Assembly (NCBI GenBank): GCA_031310005.1
Contig: CM062385.1
Location: 372,001-436,000 of the forward strand
Direction of reading: 5' to 3'
DNA length: 64,000 nt
Source: Dactylellina haptotyla
Lineage: Eukaryota > Ascomycota > Orbiliomycetes > Orbiliales > Orbiliaceae
The position numbers were made by a program, and so were the translations under genes. The stretch's first letter is position 1, and each line of letters opens with the position of its first letter. Shown here one piece after another: positions 16,101 to 29,935 of the stretch. A model generated the notes under the pieces. The model made no database searches and was not told where the DNA came from. It saw only the letters and a program-made list of their open reading frames with translations.

Positions 16101-19100
16101 AATTTTAAAAATAAGAAAAAATAGGAAATATTATTAATAATATAAAATTTAATAATATTAAATAATATAATATTTTAAATTAAAAAAGTTTTAAATAATA
16201 ATATATATTAAATTATTTAATTTTAATTTTATTAAAAAAATTTAATAAAATTTTTAATTAAATTAAAATAATATTTTAAATATTTTATATTATTAATAAA
16301 AATTTTATATGTTTTTATAAATAATAGAATAAAATTATATATATTTTAAAAATATATTAAAAATATAATTTTTTATATAATTTAAAATATTATATATAAT
16401 ATTATTATTTTTAAGTTTTAAAAATAATTAAATATAAAATTAATATTATTTTTATTATTAATAAATATTTTAAAAATAAATTATTAATATTCTCAATCTT
16501 GTTAATAATAATTTTATTTTAAAATATAATTAATTAAAAGATTACAACTTAATTATAAATTTTAAAAATAAAATAATTAAATTTATTTATTATAAATACT
16601 AATAATTTATATTAAATTTAATAAATAATTTATAAATAATTAAAAAAGTTTATTTATAATTTATAAAATATTTTAATAAAAAATCTATTATTACTTTTAT
16701 AATAAATTTAATATTTTAAATAAATATGGCTTAAAGTTAAAAACATTGTTAAAATTATTAAAAATTATTAAAGATATTTTATTTTTTAAAATTCTAAAAT
16801 AAAATTTTAAATAAATTTAAATTTTAAAAAATTAAAAAAAAAATATATTATTATTATTTAATAAATTTATTTAATAAATTTATTTATAAAATATTATAAA
16901 AATATTATTTTAAATTCCTACCTATTTATACTTATAAAAGAAGAATTTAAAATATTTAAAATATATTAAAAAAATTTATAAAAATATATTTATTTTTTAA
17001 AATTTTTTATAAAATATCTAATTTTTTTATTTTTAAAAATAAAAAATTATAAATTTATATTAATTATTAAAGTTTTAATACCATTATTATTAAAAATTAT
17101 AATAGTTTATTTTAAATTGATAAATTATTAGATTATTTTATTAAAGTAATTATTTTATTGCTTTAATATTATTATTTATTATAATTTATAAATTATTTTA
17201 AAAATATTTGGAAAATAGTATTTAAATGTTAATATAATTTATTTAAATATTTAATTATGTTTATAAAATTAATTAATATTTTAATATTTTTTAAATTTTT
17301 ATAAATTATATATTAAAAGATTATATTAATAAAATATATATTATTTATTTTAATAATATATTAATTTATAGTAAAATTTTAAAAATATTAATAATATATT
17401 ATTATTATTTTTAAAGTATTAAATAAATATAATTTTAAAATTAAATTAGAAAAATAAAATTTAAAATTATAAAATATAAATTCTTTAAAATTATAATTAT
17501 AATTTAAAAAATTAAAATAAATTTTAAAAATTAATATTATTTAAAAATGATTATAATCTTAAAATATTAAAAATATCCAAATCTTTTAAAACTTTATAAT
17601 TATTATTGATAATTTATTAAATAATATAATTATATATTTATTATTTTTTTAAATTAATAAAAATAAGTATATATTTTAATATAATTTTTAATTAAATATA
17701 TATTTTAATATATTTAAAGAATTCTTTTTTTAATTTTTTTTTTAAATTATATAATTAAAATTAAAATAAATATTTTTAATATTATATTAAAAATACTTAT
17801 ATTAATTATAATTAATTTAAAAATGATATTTTATTACCTATCTTTTTATAAATTTAATATAATTAAATTATAATATCTTATTTATAATAAAATAATAGTT
17901 ATTATTTAAATTTATAAAATATGGAAAATATATTTTTAAATAAAAAAATTTTTTATAATATATTTGAATTATAAAATTTATTTACTTTTATTTTTAAAAA
18001 TTTTAATAAATAATAAATTTATTAATAAAAACTTATTAATTAATATAATATAAAATTATATATTATAAAAAAAAAAATTTTAAAATCAACATTATTAATT
18101 AATAATTTAATTTAATAATTAAAATCTAATTAAATAAAAAAACTATTTTAAAAAAAGTAATATATAATTATTTTAATTAATAAAACTTTTAATTTTATTT
18201 TTTATATTTTAAAAATTAGTTTATAAAGATTTTAAATAAAATTATAATAAATATTTTATTATAAAAGAATATTATTAAAAATTTTAATATTTTAAATTAT
18301 TTTATAATAAAAAAAAAATTTATTTTTAAAATTTTTATATTTTTATTAAAAATTTTAATAATAATTTATTAAATAATATTATAATATATTAGTTTATAAA
18401 TTTAAAAATTAAATGTATTTAAAACTTTTAATTAAATCTTATTTCTAATTTTAAATACGATAATATATTAAATAATATATTAAAATTTATAATATATATT
18501 ATTAAAATAAATTTAATTAATATTTATTTTATAGAAAGTTATAATTTTATAATATACTTTTAAGATTATTTTATAATATACTTTTAAGATTATTTTAAAT
18601 AATCTTATATAATTTTATATAAAAATAATTTTTTAAAAACCTTTTATAAATATTATTTATAATAAAATTTTAATCATTATTTATAAATTTAATAAAATAA
18701 TAATTTTAAATTATAAAATTTTAAATAATTTATAATTAAATTTAAATAAATTTATAATAAACAAATCTTTAACTAATATAAATTATAATTTAAATATATT
18801 TATAATAAAATATATTATTTATTAATAAATTCTAAAATTTAATTAGAAATTAAACTAATATTAAAATTAATAATAAAAATATACCTAAATAAATAAAATT
18901 ATAAAATAAATTATTTAAATTATTAAAATATAATTAAAAGTTTTTTTAATATGGTATAAAATAATTAAATTAAATTATTATTATATTTTAAATTTATTTA
19001 TAATATATTTAAATATTTATTTATTAAAATATATTTTATAAAATACTTAAAAGATGGAATTTATTATAATATTATTTTTATAATATTTAAAAAAATAATT

Positions 19101-20533
19101 TTAAAAGTAGAAAATATATTAAAATATAAAAAATTTTATGATAATTTATAAAAAATTTTTAGTTTATAATAAAATATATATTATATTATTATAATTAGTA
19201 ATATATGGAAATATTTTTTTAAAAAGAAAATAAAATATATTTATTTATTAAATATATTAAATAAAAGGATGATAAAATAAAAACTAGATTACTAAAAATA
19301 TAGATTTTTCATTATTATTAAAAATTTAATAATAATATTTTTAAATTTAAAATTCTAGGATTTATTTAAATTTATTAATCTTTTATATTTTATTTTAAAA
19401 CTAATATTCCTAAATTTAAGAAAGATTTAGAAGATGATAAATTAAAATATAAAAATTATATAGAATATGAATTTAAAAAGATCTTTAATAGATTTAATAA
19501 AAATAATAAATATTTAATCAAATAATTATTATTATATAAATTATAAAATAATAAATGGATTCTTAAACATAATTTATTTTCTATTATTATTTAAATTTAT
19601 TTTTAGTAGAAAATATAGTATAACTTTATAAAAAGAATATAAATAATTAAAAAATTTAATTTTAAAATTAATAATTAATAAAGTTACCTATAGTTTTCTA
19701 ATAAATCTGTATTATTTTTTTAATAAAATTATGTTTATATTTTTATAAAATTTAATTTTTACTTATTTAACTAATTTTTTGTTTAATTAATTATTTTAAT
19801 AAATTATTTATAAATAATTACTTTTATATATTTTATTTTCAATAACTTAATTTTACATTTTCTTATAATTTCATCTAAATTTCAAATACTTTCTACTATA
19901 TTAAAACTTATTTTTTTAATTTTCTAATTTTTTTCTTTATCCTCCATTTGATAATCTAGTTAATTTATTATAATTAATTAATAAAAACTAGATATAAAAA
20001 TTTAAAAATATTTATATAAGTTTGCTAGATAATTATGTTATTTATTTTAAATATAAAGAATAATTTATATTTTTAAATATGATAAAATAAAAGTATTTGT
20101 TTTAAATATAGAATTTATAAAAAAAAAAAAATATTAGAATTTTTAATCTAATTAGTTTAAATAATAATATAATTAATGAAAAGTTTGTTTTAATTTTTTT
20201 AATACTTATTTACTAATATTATTATTTTTAAAATATATTATTATTTATACTTATAAAAATATTTTATAATTTAAGTTTTATTTTATTACTTTAATTTAAT
20301 TATTATACTTTTATATATATATAATTATATAAATATTTATTTAAAATAAATTTTATACTACGATATAGATATTATTCTATATAGATTTAATTTTAACATA
20401 GAAATTAATAATATATAAAATTAAATTTATATAGGAATAATAATAGTATATTATTATCTTATATTTAATTATATAGAATTTTAAATTTTATAAAAAATTA
20501 CTTATATAAAAGCTTATTTTAAAAAAAGGATAA

Positions 20534-21080
20534 TATTATAAATTATAAATTTTAATAATATAAATATTTATATTTTATTTTATATTATATTATTTTAATT
20601 TTATTATTATATTTTATATTTATAAATATATATTATTTCTAATATATTTGATTATAAAATTTATATATTTATTTAATATATTATATTATAATATAATATA
20701 AATGTTTATTTATTTATTTTTTAATTTAAATAAGTAATATAAAAATTTCTAAAAACTTATTTATTTGCATATTTTATTTATATAAATATATAAAAAAAAT
20801 AAATTTTTAAAAATATTTTATAATATTTATATATATAAGATTATTGTTAAAATTAATAAAATATTTCTATTTTTATTAATTAATTTAAATATAATTTAAT
20901 ATATTTAATTATTTTTATTTTATTATTATTATATATTTTAAATGAGTTATTTTTAATATTTTATAACTTTATATATACTTCTTATTAAAAGATTTAGGTA
21001 TCCTAAGTAAAGAGAGAGTTTTACATATCTCTATATTGCATATTCGTACCTTTACATTGGGTAATGTACGAAGTGTAACA
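20534..21080 (+). repeat. 3' LTR of copy B
   Basis: 547 bp. It ends with GTACGAAGTGTAACA (21066-21080), the inverse of the copy A end at 6959. The outer 90 or so bases are well preserved; the inner end is fully AT-converted but aligns base for base with 12598 onward. Confidence 0.82.
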
Positions 21081-21085
21081 AAGAC
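21081..21085. repeat. Target site duplication of copy B (right copy)
   Basis: AAGAC after the LTR, paired with AAAAC at 12593-12597. Joining the two flanks restores a sequence collinear with the uninterrupted copies near 930-960 and 25670-25690. Confidence 0.75.
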
Positions 21086-23454
21086 AAGTTATCTAAAATA
21101 TTAATTTTCTTAACATCTAAATATAACATTTTTTACAATTTCCATTAATTCCATCATTTAATTTTTGAAAATTTATTTAGTTGAGGGTTCAATTTTTAAC
21201 AATTAAATAATATTGTTAATTATTAAAAGGTTAGTAAATCTTTCCTAAATTAATTTTTTATACAACAGGTTGATAAAAAAATATTAAATAACTTTATAAT
21301 TTTTTTATAAATAAATTTTAAATTTATATTAATATGTAGTTTTTAAAATCTATTATAAATAGATTTTTTTTTAAATTTTATATTTTTTTTATAAATTATT
21401 TGAAAAATTTTAAATAAATTATAAATATATAGTTTCTTCTAAAAAAAAATTTTTCTATTTAAAATAATATTCTTTTATAATAAGTTTAATATTATTTTTT
21501 ATTAAATATTTTAACTTAATTTTAAAGAATATATATTTTAAATAAAATAATAAGTAAAATAAAATTTAAGTTTTTTTTAACATAACTAAGATTAAAAGAT
21601 AATTAAATCAATATTAAAAATATTTTTTTATTAATTTAGTAAAATATAATATTAAATTAGTATTCTTCCTAGAATTCTTTTTAAATTATTAATAATTATT
21701 TTTTATATTTTATATACTTATTATAATTTTCTTAGTTTTTTTATAATTATATTATTTTATAATATTTTTAATTGGTTATTTTAATATTTTTTAAATATTA
21801 ATTAATTAGATAATTTTATTTAATATATTCTTCCTTATTATATTAATAATATATTAATTTATTAAATTTTAGAAAATGATTTTTTAATTATTGATTTTAA
21901 TTTTAAATTTTTTTTAATTTTATAGGAGATAATTTAAAAATATTTTTTAAAATTTAATTATTTTTATTTTATTACTATTAATTATTTAACCTTTAATAGT
22001 TATTCTAAGGGATATATAAAAGATTATTTTAATTCTAAAATGGTTAATTTTAATTTATAAAAAAATAATTTTTTAAATTATAAGATAATTGATTTCCTTA
22101 ATTATTATTGTAAGATCTAGGTTAATTATTTTGTTAATTCGGGCGATTTTTTTAGAGATTAAAAAATTAATTATAATTATTATAGTTTTAAGAAATATTT
22201 GTTTTATATTTTTAAAAATAATTATTATTGAATTTTATAATTAAATTTTTAATTATATAATATTAAATTTTTAAATTATATATAATTATTTTAATAATTT
22301 TTTGTTTTTATATGGGTTTTAATCCTTTTTTAATATAATAAATTAATTATTTTGTTGTGTATTTGGTTATAAAAGTATAAGTGTTAATAATTTAAAAATA
22401 TTTTTTAATAAATTTAATTTATTATAAATTTTGGATAATGTGAAAGATTTCTTTAATTTTATTTTAATATTTATAAAATTATTTAAATTTTTTAATAAAA
22501 TATAAATAATTAATAAAAATTTAAATAATGTGGTTATTATTAACTTTTTATTTTTATTTTTTTTATTTTTTTTATATTGTATAAGATAGAAATTATAAAT
22601 ATAAAAATAATTTTAATAAAATATAAAAAGAAAATAATTTTATTTTTATTATTTTAAATTATTAATATTAAAAATAAAATAGTAGCAATTTATTAAATAA
22701 ATTAATTAAATTTATATAATAAATTATTAAATTTATTAGGATTTAATACTTTTACTTTTTATAATAAATAAAGGATTAAAATAGATTAGTAAAATCTATT
22801 AAAAGATTAAAGTTATTAAAATATCTTTATTATTATTATTAGATTTTTATTAAAATTTTTTGGGTTTTTAAAGTAAAAACTAATTTATAATAAGGTTTAT
22901 TTTTGTTTAATATAAAATAAAAATAAATTTTGTTTGGTTTTAAATTGGATTTTAAAATATAATTTTTTTAATTATATTAGATATATTTTGTATATTTTAT
23001 AAACTTTGATAATTATTTAAATTATAATAATTATTTTTAAATTTTTAAAATTTTTATAATTATTTTTAAATTTTATAAATATTTGTTGTTATTTGGGATA
23101 ATAATTTCTATTAAACTATTAGTAATTTTATTAAACATATATAATTTTTTTTTATATTTATATAATAATATTAAAATAAATTTTATTATTAATAATTGAA
23201 ATTTTATTTTTATTTTTAAATAAATCAACTTTAAAAATTAATAAAAATAAAAATAATATTTTTTTTCTATTTTATAAATATAAGAGTGTTTAATTAATTT
23301 TATAAAACTTAATTTTTAATTTATTTATTTAAATATTATATAAATAAAAATAATTATTTTTTTATTTATAATCTTATTTTTAAAATTATAAAATTTTTAA
23401 ATTAAAAATACCATTATACATATACTTCTTTTAATTAAAAATAATTAATTAAAA

Positions 23455-24001
23455 TATTATATTTTATATATTACTTAATATAATAATATAAATATATAAT
23501 ATTAAAATATATAAAACTTTTTCTTTATTTAAAATATCTAAATTTTTTAATAAAAATATATATAAAGTTATAAAATATTAAAGATAGTTTACTTAAAATG
23601 TATAACAACAATAAAGTAAAAATAATTAAATATATTAAATTATATTTAAGTTGATTAATAAAAATAGAAATATTTTATTAATTTTAATAATAATTTTATA
23701 TATATAAATATTATAAAATATTTTTAAAAATTTATTTTTTTTATATACTTATATAAATAAAATATATAAATAAATAAACTTCTAAAAATTTTTATATTAT
23801 TTATTTAAGCTAAAAAATAAATGAACAAATATTTATATTATATTATAATATAGTATATTAAATAAATATGTAAATTTTATAGATAAATATACTAAAAGTA
23901 ATATATATCTGTGAATATAAAGTGCGATAGTAGAAATTAGAATAGTGTAGTGTAAAGCAAGGTATAGGTATTTGTACTGTCAAGACTCGTGGTCTGTGAC
24001 A
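23455..24001 (-). repeat. 5' LTR of copy A
   Basis: 547 bp. It ends at 24001 with the preserved motif ACTCGTGGTCTGTGACA, followed by the AAAGC duplication. Its inner end is at 23455. Confidence 0.82.
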
Positions 24002-27000
24002 AAAGCGAGTTGCTCTAATAAAACAATCTAATAATTCATCAATTCAGGGCAAACTATTACAATCTTTAATAATAATAGTGTTAAAACTTCAATAATCAAT
24101 ATAGATTTGTAATTTCCTATTTTTTTTAAAAACAAAAAAAATTAGATATTCTATAAAAAATTTTAAAAAATAAATATATTTTTTTTATAAATTTTCTTTA
24201 ATATATTTTTTAAATACTTTAAATTCTTTTTTTATATAAACATAAATAAGTAGGAATTTAAGGATAGTATTTTTTTATAATAATATTTTATAAATAAATT
24301 TATTAAATAATAATAATATATTTTTATTTTTAATTTTTTTAAAAATTTAAATCTATTTAAAAATTTATTTTAAAATTTTAAAAAATAAAATATCTTTAAT
24401 AATTTTTTTAATAATTTTAATAATGTTTTTGGCTTTAAGCTATATTTATTTAAAATATTAAATTTATTATAAAAATAATAATAGATTTTTTTATTAAAAA
24501 GGTATTTTATAAATTATAAATAAACTTTTTTAATTATTTATAAATTATTTATTAAATTTAACATAAATTTTATTAACATTTACAATAAATAAATTTAATT
24601 ATTTTATTTTAAAATTTATAATTAAGTTATAATTTTTAATTAATTATATTCTAAAATAAAATCATTATTAGTAAGATTAAAAATATTAATAACTTATTTT
24701 TAAAATATTTATTAATAATAAAAATAATATTAATTTTATATTTAATTATTTTTAAAAGGCTTTTAAAAGTAATAATATTATATATAATATTTTTAAATTA
24801 TATAAAAGATTATATTTTTAATATATTTTTTAAAATATATATAATTTCTACTCTATTTATATAAAATTTCTATTAATAATATAAAATATTTAAAAATATT
24901 ATTTTTAATTTAATTAAAGATTTTATTAAATTTTTTTAATAAAATTAAAATTAAATAATTCAATATATATCACTATTTAAAATTTTTTAATTTAAAATAT
25001 TATATTATTTAATATTATTAAATTTTATATTATTAATAATATTTCTTACTCTTTTCATTCTTAAAAATTAAACAATATTTTTATTAAAATTAAAATATTT
25101 TATTAATAATTTTAAATATAAAATCTTAAATTTTTTTATAATAAAATTATTATTTATAATTTAAATAATTTTTATGAATATATAGTTTTGGAAATTTTTC
25201 TAATATATTATAAAAATGATATTAGTCTATTTTTATACATAATTAATATAAATATAAAAATTTTTACCATAAAATAATAATTAGAAAATTTTAATTTATA
25301 AAATTAATATTTTTTCCTTTTTTATTTTTATAATATTAATTTTTAATATTATTTTAATAATACTATAATTTTTTGTATAAAATTAATATATCTTATAATT
25401 TTATATTAATTTAATTTTATAATAATAAAGTATTATAAAGTATATAGTTTATTAATAAAATTTATAAAAGTTTTTATTATTTTTCCATATATTTATAATT
25501 AAAAGTAATTATTTGGTCTATATAATTTTAATATATAAATTTAATTAGATTTATATTAAAATATTTACATAATTAATATTAATATATTTCACATAATTTT
25601 ATATATTAATTAATAAATTAAAACCAATTTCTATTATTATTAATATAAAATATTAAATAACCATATCCTATAAATCTAATATTAAGTAAAATAAGTTATC
25701 TAACTAAAATATTGATTTTTTAATATTTAAATATAACATTTTTATAATTTCCATTAGTTTTATCATCCAATCTTTAAAAATTTATTTAATTAAAAGTTTA
25801 ATTTTCAATAATTAAATAATATTATTAATTTAAAAGATTGGTAAATCTTTTAAATTAATTTTTATATAATAAATTAATAAGAAAGTATTAAATAGCTTTA
25901 TAATTTTTATAAATAAATTTTAAATTTATATTAATATATAATTTTTAAAATTTATTATGAATAAATTTCTTTTAAATTTTATATTCTTTTTATAAATTAT
26001 TTAAAAATTTTAAATAAATTATAAATATATAATTTTTTTAAAATTTTCCCATTTTAAAATATTTTTTATAATAAATTTAATATTATTTTTTATTAATATT
26101 TTTAATTTCTAATTTTTAAAAATATATATTTCAAATAAAGCAATAGGTAGAATAGGAGTTTAAATTCTTTTAATATAGTTAAAATTTGAAAAATAATTAA
26201 ATTAATATTAAAAATATTTTCTTTATTAATTTAATAAAATATAATATTAAATTAATATTTTTTAAGGTTTTTTTAAATTACTAATAATTATTTTTATATT
26301 TTTCTATATATTTATTATAATTTTTTTAATTTTCTTTATAATTATATTATTTTTATAATATTTCTTAATTAATTATTCTAATATTTTTTAGATATTGATT
26401 GACTGGATAATTTCACTTAATATATTCTTTCTTATTATACTAATAACATACTAATTTATTGAATTTTGAAAAACAATTTCCTAATTGTTAATTTTGATTT
26501 TAAATTTTTTCTAATTCTATAGGAAATGGTTTAAAAGTGTTTTTTAAAATTTAATTATTTCTATTTCATTATTATTAATTATTTAATTTTTAATAGTTAT
26601 TTTAAGGTATATGAAAGATTATTTTGGTTTTAAAATAATCAATTTTAATTTATAGAAAAATAATTTTTTAGATTATAAAATAATCGATTTTTTTAACTAT
26701 TATTACAAAGTCCAAATTAATTATTTTATTAATTCAGGTAATTCCCTTAAAGATTAAAAAATCAATTATAATTATTATAATTTTAAAAATATTTATTTTA
26801 TATTTTCAAAAATAATTATTATTATATTTTCAAAAATAATTATTATCAAATTTTTATAATTAAATTTTTAATTATATGATATTAAATCTTTAAATTATAT
26901 ATAATTATTTTAATAACTTTTTATTTCTATATAAATTTTAATTTTTTGATATAATAGATTAATTATTCTATTATATATTTAGTTATGGAGGTATAAATAT

Positions 27001-28078
27001 TAATAATTTAGAAATATTTTTTAATAAATTTAATTTATTATAAATTTTAAATAATGTAAAGGACTTTTTAATTTTATTTTAATATTTATAAAATTGTTTA
27101 AATTTTTAATAAAATATAAATAATTAATAAAAATTTAAATAATATAGTTATTATTAGCTTTCTATTTTATTTTTTTATTTTTTATATTATATAAGATAGA
27201 AGTTGTAGGTATAGAAAATGATTTTAATAAAAATATAAAAAAATAAATTTTATCTTTATTATTTTTAAATTATTAGTATTAAAAATAAAAATAATAATAA
27301 TTTGTTAAATAAATTAATCAAGTTTATATAATAAATTATTAAATTTATTAAAATTTAGTATTTTTATTTCTTTATAATAAATAAAAATTAAAATAAATTA
27401 ATAAAATCTATTAAAAAATTATTAAAATTATTAAAATATTTTATTATTATTATTAAAATCTTTATTAAAATTTTAAATTTTAAAATTAAAATTAATTTAT
27501 AATAAAATCTATTTTTATTTAATATAAAATAAAATAAATTTTACTTAATTCTAAATTAAATCCTAAAATAATTAATATAATTTTTCTTTAATTATATCAA
27601 ATACACTTTATATATTTTTATAAATTTTAATAATTATTTAAATTATAATAGTTATTTTTTAAATTTTTTAGAATTTTATAATTATTTTTAAATTTTATAA
27701 ATATTTATTATTATTTAAAATAATAATTTTTTATTAATAATTTTATTAATATATATAGTTTTTTTTTTTATACTTGTATAATAGTATTAAAATAGATTTT
27801 ATTATTAATAATTATAAATTTTATTTTTATTTTTAAATAAATTGGTTTTTTAAAAATTAATAGAGGTAAAGATGATATTTTTTTTTTTATTTTTATAAGT
27901 ATAAAAGTATTTGATTAATTTTGTAAGATTTGGTTTTGATTTATTTATTTAAATATTATATAAATAAAAATAGTTACCTTTTTATTTATAGTTTTGTTTT
28001 TTAAAATTATAAAATCTTCTAAATTAAAAATATTATTATATATATGCTTTTCTTTAGTTAAGAGATAATTAATCAAAG

Positions 28079-28623
28079 TGTTATATTTTATATATTATTT
28101 AATATAGTAATATAAATATGTAATATTAAAATATATAAAACTTTTTTTATCTAAAATATCTAAATTTTTTAATAAAAGTATATATAAAGTTATAAGATAT
28201 TAAAGATAGCTTACCTAAAATATATAATAATAATAAAGTAAAAATAATTAAATATATTAAATTATATTTAAATTAACTAATAAAAATAAAAATACTTTAT
28301 TAATTTTAATAATAGTTTTATATATATAAATATTATAAAACATTTTTAAAAATTTTTTTTTTTTATATATTTATATAAATAAAATATATAAATAAACAAA
28401 TTTTTAAAAATTCTTATATTACTTGTTTAAATTAAAAAATAAGTAAATAAACATTTATATTATATTATAATATAATATATTAAATAAGTATATAGGCTTT
28501 ATAGGTAAATATATTAGAAATAATATATATCTATAAATATAAAATGTGGCAGTAGAAATCAGAACAGTGCAGCGCAAAGTAAGGTACAGGTATTTGTACT
28601 GTCAAGACTCGTGGTCTGTAACA
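28079..28623 (-). repeat. 5' LTR of copy C (outer right end of the nest)
   Basis: 545 bp. Its outer 70 or so bases (about 28555-28623) are hardly AT-converted, containing TGTACTGTCAAGACTCGTGG. The next five bases (GATAG) are the expected target duplication of C, whose partner is outside the window. Confidence 0.8.
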
Positions 28624-29935
28624 GATAGGGCTTTGATGATAAGATTGTTTAAATAAAGATATAATATTAAAAGTGGCGACAATATATTAATATTATTAGT
28701 GATGAAGTATTATTACTAATTGGTATAGAGATTGAAGATTTTAAAGATATAAGATTAGAAGTATGTTTGGTTATTTAATATAATTATTTTTTAAAAATAA
28801 ATGATTGAGAATATAATTAAGAAATAAAGGATGCAAAATAGATATATATAATAAAGAAAAAAAATAAATGGGTAATAGAAGAAGAATTTTCTAATTTTAA
28901 TAATAATAATATAAAAATGGTAGAGGAAAAAAAAGATTAGAATAATAAGGATAAAATGGATATTAATATAAATAATTTGGGATTTTTAGAACTAATATTA
29001 GTTCAAAATAATAAAAAAGATGGAGAAATATTTTTTAATTATGAATTATTTAAATAAATTAAAATTTTATTATTAAAAACTTTCTTTACTTATTTTTAAA
29101 TATTTGAATATATTCTTTATATCAAATTCCCATACGAAATCCTATGGTTAGAGGTAGAGAATTTGGAGAAGTATATGTAAAATAATTATATAATTTATAA
29201 AATATATATATGATAAATATTTCCATCCAATTTTTTTAAATTATTATATAAAGGATTTAAGATTTATAAATTAATATAGATAATAGATTATGATAATGCT
29301 ATTAAATTTATATAATTAGCTTTTATAGATTAATAGTTATTTTTTATTATGTTATGAATAAAAAAGTAAGATTTTCTTAATAGTATAATTTTAAAAAAAA
29401 TATAATAGATATGTGATAATAATAAAGATGTTTTTAAAAAGTTTAAAGAGTATAATTTATAAAATTTTATTTTATAGGTATTTTTAAATTTATTTTTTAA
29501 AAAATTTGAATGTAAAGGATGGTTACAGTATTGAATATAATATTATAAAAAAAAAATATATTAAATAAAATGGCGTAATTTTTGTTTAATAATGGAAATA
29601 TATAATTATTTAATATATAAAAAAAATATAATTTTATAGTAGATATAAAAAATAGAAAAAGTAATAAAGTTAAAAATTAAATATAAATATTTAAATTTTT
29701 ACATTAAAATTAATGAATTATTTAAAAAGATATTTCCTTTTTTACCTCCAGCGCCTATTATTATAAAGAATGTATAAATAATATTTAAATAAAGATTAGA
29801 AATAAATAAAATTAATAATTATACATTTCTAATTTTTATATTGTTATGTTATATTTTATATATTAATTTAAATATTGTTTTATAATTGCCATATCCCATA
29901 TAATATTTAGTATCCATATATTATTATGTATCCTT
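28624..29935 (-). other. AT-rich degraded sequence, not of the LTR family; possible helicase-type DNA transposon remnant
   Basis: About 1.3 kb of A+T-rich sequence that does not match the LTR copies and has no intact ORF. On the minus strand at 29732-29755 the reading FFIIIGAGGKKGNIFLN resembles a P-loop (GxGGxGKS-like) of a Pif1/Helitron-type helicase, but the lysine/threonine core is not canonical and nothing further downstream is recognisable. It may be flanking DNA or an older transposon, degraded by the same process. The change to normal base composition at about 29.93 kb is abrupt. Confidence 0.3.

Larger units (their letters stand above)
12598..21080 (+). mobile_element. Ty3/gypsy-type LTR retrotransposon copy B, inserted in A in opposite orientation, decayed
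   Basis: 8483 bp with LTRs 12598-13135 (5') and 20534-21080 (3') and a 7.4 kb internal region. It is flanked by the 5-bp duplication AARAC (12593-12597 and 21081-21085). A purine-rich tract (20521-20533, AAAAAAAGGATAA) lies immediately before the 3' LTR, as expected for a polypurine tract on the plus strand. An RT-like signature is recognisable on the plus strand at about 17.0-17.3 kb, about 3.9 kb into the internal region. It is the inverse of copies A, C and D and the innermost, so the youngest layer of its branch. Both ends are whole, but the coding content is heavily AT-converted with many breaks. Confidence 0.82.
6959..24001 (-). mobile_element. Ty3/gypsy-type LTR retrotransposon copy A, inserted in C and interrupted by B, decayed
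   Basis: Both LTRs are present: 3' LTR 6959-7504 and 5' LTR 23455-24001. It is flanked by a perfect 5-bp target duplication AAAGC (6954-6958 and 24002-24006). Removing copy B and its duplication leaves about 8.55 kb, with about 7.46 kb internal. The orientation follows from the RT-like signature on the minus strand and from the collinear, oppositely oriented copy B, whose purine tract lies before its right LTR. It is structurally complete apart from the nested insertion, but its coding content is destroyed by RIP-like AT conversion. Confidence 0.82.
3820..28623 (-). mobile_element. Ty3/gypsy-type LTR retrotransposon copy C, outer element of the nest, decayed
   Basis: This is the host copy for the other three. 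Its internal sequence is seen as 3820-6958 and 24007-28078, with its 5' LTR at 28079-28623. Its 3' end lies outside the window because copy D interrupts it at 3819/3820. The two halves join cleanly once copy A plus one target duplication is removed, and the whole is collinear with copy A (3820-6958 with about 7785-10920; 24007-28078 with 10920-12597 plus 21086-23454). A reverse-transcriptase-like stretch is recognisable on the minus strand at about 6.80-6.95 kb, including a short PMGLTN motif typical of Ty3/gypsy RT. Copy A sits inside that RT region. The copy is broken many times and strongly AT-converted. Confidence 0.78.

Noticed and set aside
1-28623. Tandem or interspersed A/T runs that could suggest a centromere, mitochondrial DNA or a CRISPR-like array
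   Set aside because: The repeats resolve into nested copies of one LTR family with LTRs, target duplications and an RT signature; there are no regularly spaced short repeats.
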